Below are positions 61,990 through 64,000 of a stretch of DNA of 64,000 bases, one piece after another (position 1 is the first letter of the stretch; every line of letters starts with the position of its first letter). The notes under the pieces were generated by a model. The model searched no databases. It saw nothing but the letters and a program-made list of their open reading frames with translations, and had not been told where the DNA came from. A program made the translations under genes and the position numbers. Origin of the DNA: Pedobacter glucosidilyticus DSM 23534 (GTDB lineage: Bacteria; Bacteroidota; Bacteroidia; Sphingobacteriales; Sphingobacteriaceae); contig NZ_AULF01000023.1 of assembly GCF_000425145.1 (NCBI RefSeq), positions 1 to 64,000 on the forward strand, given 5' to 3'.

Positions 61990-62853
61990 GTGTCACAAAT
62001 AATAAATCTTAAAGCTTTTCTAGATCAAAAGGTGATACAGTATAACCAACCTGAGTTTATTACTCATGATCCTATTTGTATTCCGCATTTGTTTTCTAAA
62101 AGGCAGGATATAGAAATTATGGGATTTTGGGCTTCTATTTTGGCTTGGGGGCAAAGGGTTACCATCATTAATAAATGTAAAGAGTTGATTGATTTGATGG
62201 ATGGCACTCCTCATGATTTCATCATAAATCATCAAGAGCAAGATTTAAAAAGATTTCAGCATTTTAAACATCGTACCTTTAATTATACCGATACTTTATA
62301 CTTTGTCCATTTTTTTAAACATCATTACAGTAGTTTTGAGAGTTTAGAAGATGCTTTTTTACCCTTTCAATTGCAGCAAGTTTATCAAGATGCTTATCTG
62401 GAAAATCCGCAACTGAAAAAGTCAATTAAAAATCAATCGTCAGTTTGTTTACAAGAAGATTTAGCAGTTGAAACCACTGAAGGCAACCTCAATTTTTTTA
62501 GGTCTTATTTTTTCTCTTTGCCAGATTTTCCTCATCGAACTAAAAAGCATATCTCATCGCCATTACAGAAATCTACTTGTAAACGTTTAAATATGTTTTT
62601 GCGTTGGATGGTCCGTAAAGACGATAAAGGTGTAGATTTTGGTATCTGGAACAGAATAAAACCTTCTCAACTCATTTGCCCTTGCGATTTACATGTAGAT
62701 AGGGTAGCCCGAAAACTTAATTTAATTACCCGTAAACAAACCGATTGGCAAACCGCTTTAGAGCTTACCCATCAGTTAAGAATGTTAGATAAAGACGACC
62801 CTGTAAAATACGATTTCGCCCTGTTTGGCTTAGGAATAGAAGAGAAGTTTTGA
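61990..62853 (+). CDS. TIGR02757 family protein
   Basis: A 287-residue soluble protein with a GTG start. IPHLFSKRQDIEIMGFWASILAWGQRVTIINKCKEL is the family signature of TIGR02757, and RIKPSQLICPCDLHVDRVARKLNLI near the C-terminus resembles helix-hairpin-helix DNA glycosylase-like folds. The family is common in Bacteroidota, but its biochemical function is unknown. No operon partner is evident; the next gene begins 45 bases after its stop. Confidence 0.85.
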   Translation: MSQIINLKAFLDQKVIQYNQPEFITHDPICIPHLFSKRQDIEIMGFWASILAWGQRVTIINKCKELIDLMDGTPHDFIINHQEQDLKRFQHFKHRTFNYTDTLYFVHFFKHHYSSFESLEDAFLPFQLQQVYQDAYLENPQLKKSIKNQSSVCLQEDLAVETTEGNLNFFRSYFFSLPDFPHRTKKHISSPLQKSTCKRLNMFLRWMVRKDDKGVDFGIWNRIKPSQLICPCDLHVDRVARKLNLITRKQTDWQTALELTHQLRMLDKDDPVKYDFALFGLGIEEKF

Positions 62854-62898
62854 TAGCAGCAGCCTTTCATTATATTTATATATCAAAAAATAAAAATC

Positions 62899-63321
62899 AT
62901 GAAAAAACATAACTACATCATTTTATTATTCATATTCATTATCAGTAGCTGCGCTGTTAAAAAAGCTACGGAAGATAAAAATCAACTCAATGGTACTTGG
63001 GAGCTTAATTATATCTCTGGTCCTAGAATAGCTTTTGAGGGTTTATATCCCAACCAAAAACCACAACTCACCTTTGATGTAGCAAGTAATAAACTTTACG
63101 GCAATACCAGTTGTAATAGTTTAAGTGGTGCTTTGGTTATTACCGATAATCGTATAGATTTTAATACTCCTATGGCCTTAACTAAAAGATTTTGCGAAGG
63201 ACAAGGAGAGCAATTATTTCTTGAAAGCTTGAAAAAATCAACCCGTTATAGTGTAAATGAAAATACTTTAACATTTTTAATGGATGATATTGCCATCATG
63301 AGATTTATCAAAAAGCCTTAA
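62899..63321 (+). CDS. META-domain lipoprotein (HslJ-like)
   Basis: A 140-residue lipoprotein with lipobox ISSC (Cys18). The mature part, with GTWELNYI, FDVASNKLYGNTSCNSLSGAL and the later LTFLMDDIAIMRF, is a META domain as in HslJ, a heat-inducible outer-membrane protein of E. coli. The Cys residues in SCNS and FCEG are conserved in the family. The exact function is unclear. Confidence 0.85.
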   Translation: MKKHNYIILLFIFIISSCAVKKATEDKNQLNGTWELNYISGPRIAFEGLYPNQKPQLTFDVASNKLYGNTSCNSLSGALVITDNRIDFNTPMALTKRFCEGQGEQLFLESLKKSTRYSVNENTLTFLMDDIAIMRFIKKP

Positions 63322-63401
63322 AAAGAAAGTTCTCGAAGTTATAATATAAACTAATGCTAAGTTTTCTTCGTTTAAGATTCTTGTAAATGGTAACATCATA
63401 T

Positions 63402-64000
63402 ATGCTAAAATTCTTTTTGATAATATTAACAGGACTATTATTTACTTCATGTTCTTCTCTTTACCTGCCAAATGTACCAAATACCCCAATGTTGCGTAAC
63501 AAAGGCGAGTTTAATGTAGATGGTCATATTGGTTTAAAAGGTAATATCAGTGCCAATGCAGCTTATGCGTTTTCAGATCATATAGGGATTATTTTTAGCG
63601 GAGCTTATGTAGACCAAGTTAAAGATAAAAGGGATTTTACTTCTGATTTCTTAGAGGTAGGTGCTGGCTATTTTACAACCTTTGGTGAGCAAAAAGAACG
63701 TGTTTTGGAAATTTACGGCGGTTTTGGTTTTGGTAACTCCAGAAGGGTTTATAAAGATTTAACTTTTGATGGACCTGTTGTAACAGAAATACAGGATGCA
63801 TCTTTAAATAAAGCTTTTGCTCAGGTTAACTTTAGTAAAAATAAAAAGAATGATTTGAGGTTATTTGGTTCTAAATTTCCTCTAAGTTATGGTACGGCAA
63901 TACGCGTAAATTATATCAGTATGAAAGATTTTACTGTTAATAACATAAACGCACCCTTAGAAAACAATGTTTTTATTGAGCCGATTTTCTTTACTAGGAT
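63402..64000 (+). CDS. Lipoprotein with outer-membrane-barrel-like sequence, cut by window end
   Basis: An open frame from ATG runs to the last base of the window. It begins MLKFFLIILTGLLFTSC, a signal with lipobox FTSC (Cys17). The mature part shows strands such as AYAFSDHIGIIFSGAY and GAGYFTTFG with YGGFGFG, reminiscent of small porin-like barrel proteins. The 3' end is missing, so its family and length cannot be given. Confidence 0.75.
   Translation, partial: MLKFFLIILTGLLFTSCSSLYLPNVPNTPMLRNKGEFNVDGHIGLKGNISANAAYAFSDHIGIIFSGAYVDQVKDKRDFTSDFLEVGAGYFTTFGEQKERVLEIYGGFGFGNSRRVYKDLTFDGPVVTEIQDASLNKAFAQVNFSKNKKNDLRLFGSKFPLSYGTAIRVNYISMKDFTVNNINAPLENNVFIEPIFFTR

Overview
The window reads as chromosomal DNA of a member of the Bacteroidota, most likely family Sphingobacteriaceae (Pedobacter-like). 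It is AT-rich. Many genes are preceded by the Bacteroidota-type -7 element TAnnTTTG. It also carries a TonB-dependent receptor with a carboxypeptidase-like N-terminal domain, a type IX secretion C-terminal sorting domain, a 52-residue L34 protein, a eukaryote/archaeal-type prolyl-tRNA synthetase, and lineage-restricted families (DUF4403, DUF5723, MASE3 kinase, TIGR02757).

Region 1 (1-5800) is accessory DNA. It starts with the end of an IS1182-like transposase gene. Three short cassettes follow (a DUF6688-like membrane protein, a lipoprotein, and a ParE-type toxin-antitoxin pair). Each is bracketed by its own 14-17 bp inverted termini, and a nearly complete attC-like imperfect palindrome lies between the first two. 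An AbiE-type abortive-infection/toxin-antitoxin operon with a perfect 10-bp inverted-repeat operator is inserted among them. Three copies of a direct repeat of about 75-95 bp bracket the AbiE operon and the ParE-type module. The ParE-type toxin is split by a -1 frameshift at an A6C run. No integrase is visible in the window.

Region 2 (5800-36400) is mostly core: a P-type ATPase; tRNA-Ala(GGC) beside an 11-bp tandem repeat; DUF4403-tatD-tcdA; parE-cdd-[GxxExxY gene with ~168-bp repeats]-parC; a 530-bp element with terminal inverted repeats; a hybrid histidine kinase with receiver and Hpt domains; two family-2 glycosyltransferases; rpoN; mscL; rpmH-rnpA-yidD-tsaB; outer-membrane and uncharacterised proteins; priA; and a sugar-phosphate transferase.

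Region 3 (36400-52950) holds pcm and smpB, then a tightly packed metal-uptake operon transcribed leftward: MntR/DtxR regulator, NRAMP transporter fused to a universal-stress domain, TonB-dependent receptor, and thioredoxin-like protein. A 22-bp perfect palindrome in its promoter is the likely MntR operator. An Lrp regulator, a MASE3 histidine kinase, ung, a GtrA-like/MFS pair, udk-LysM, NfeD and Dps follow.

Region 4 (52950-64000) contains two adjacent secreted proteins with a PL7-like concanavalin-type domain, a YoeB-type toxin-antitoxin pair, a FadL-like porin, an unusual Gly-Trp-Asn repeat lipoprotein, proS, a TIGR02757 protein, a META-domain lipoprotein and a lipoprotein cut by the window end. 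The two strongest candidates for undescribed biology are the integron-like cassette array with its direct repeats (region 1) and the MntR-NRAMP/USP-TonB receptor-thioredoxin operon (region 3).
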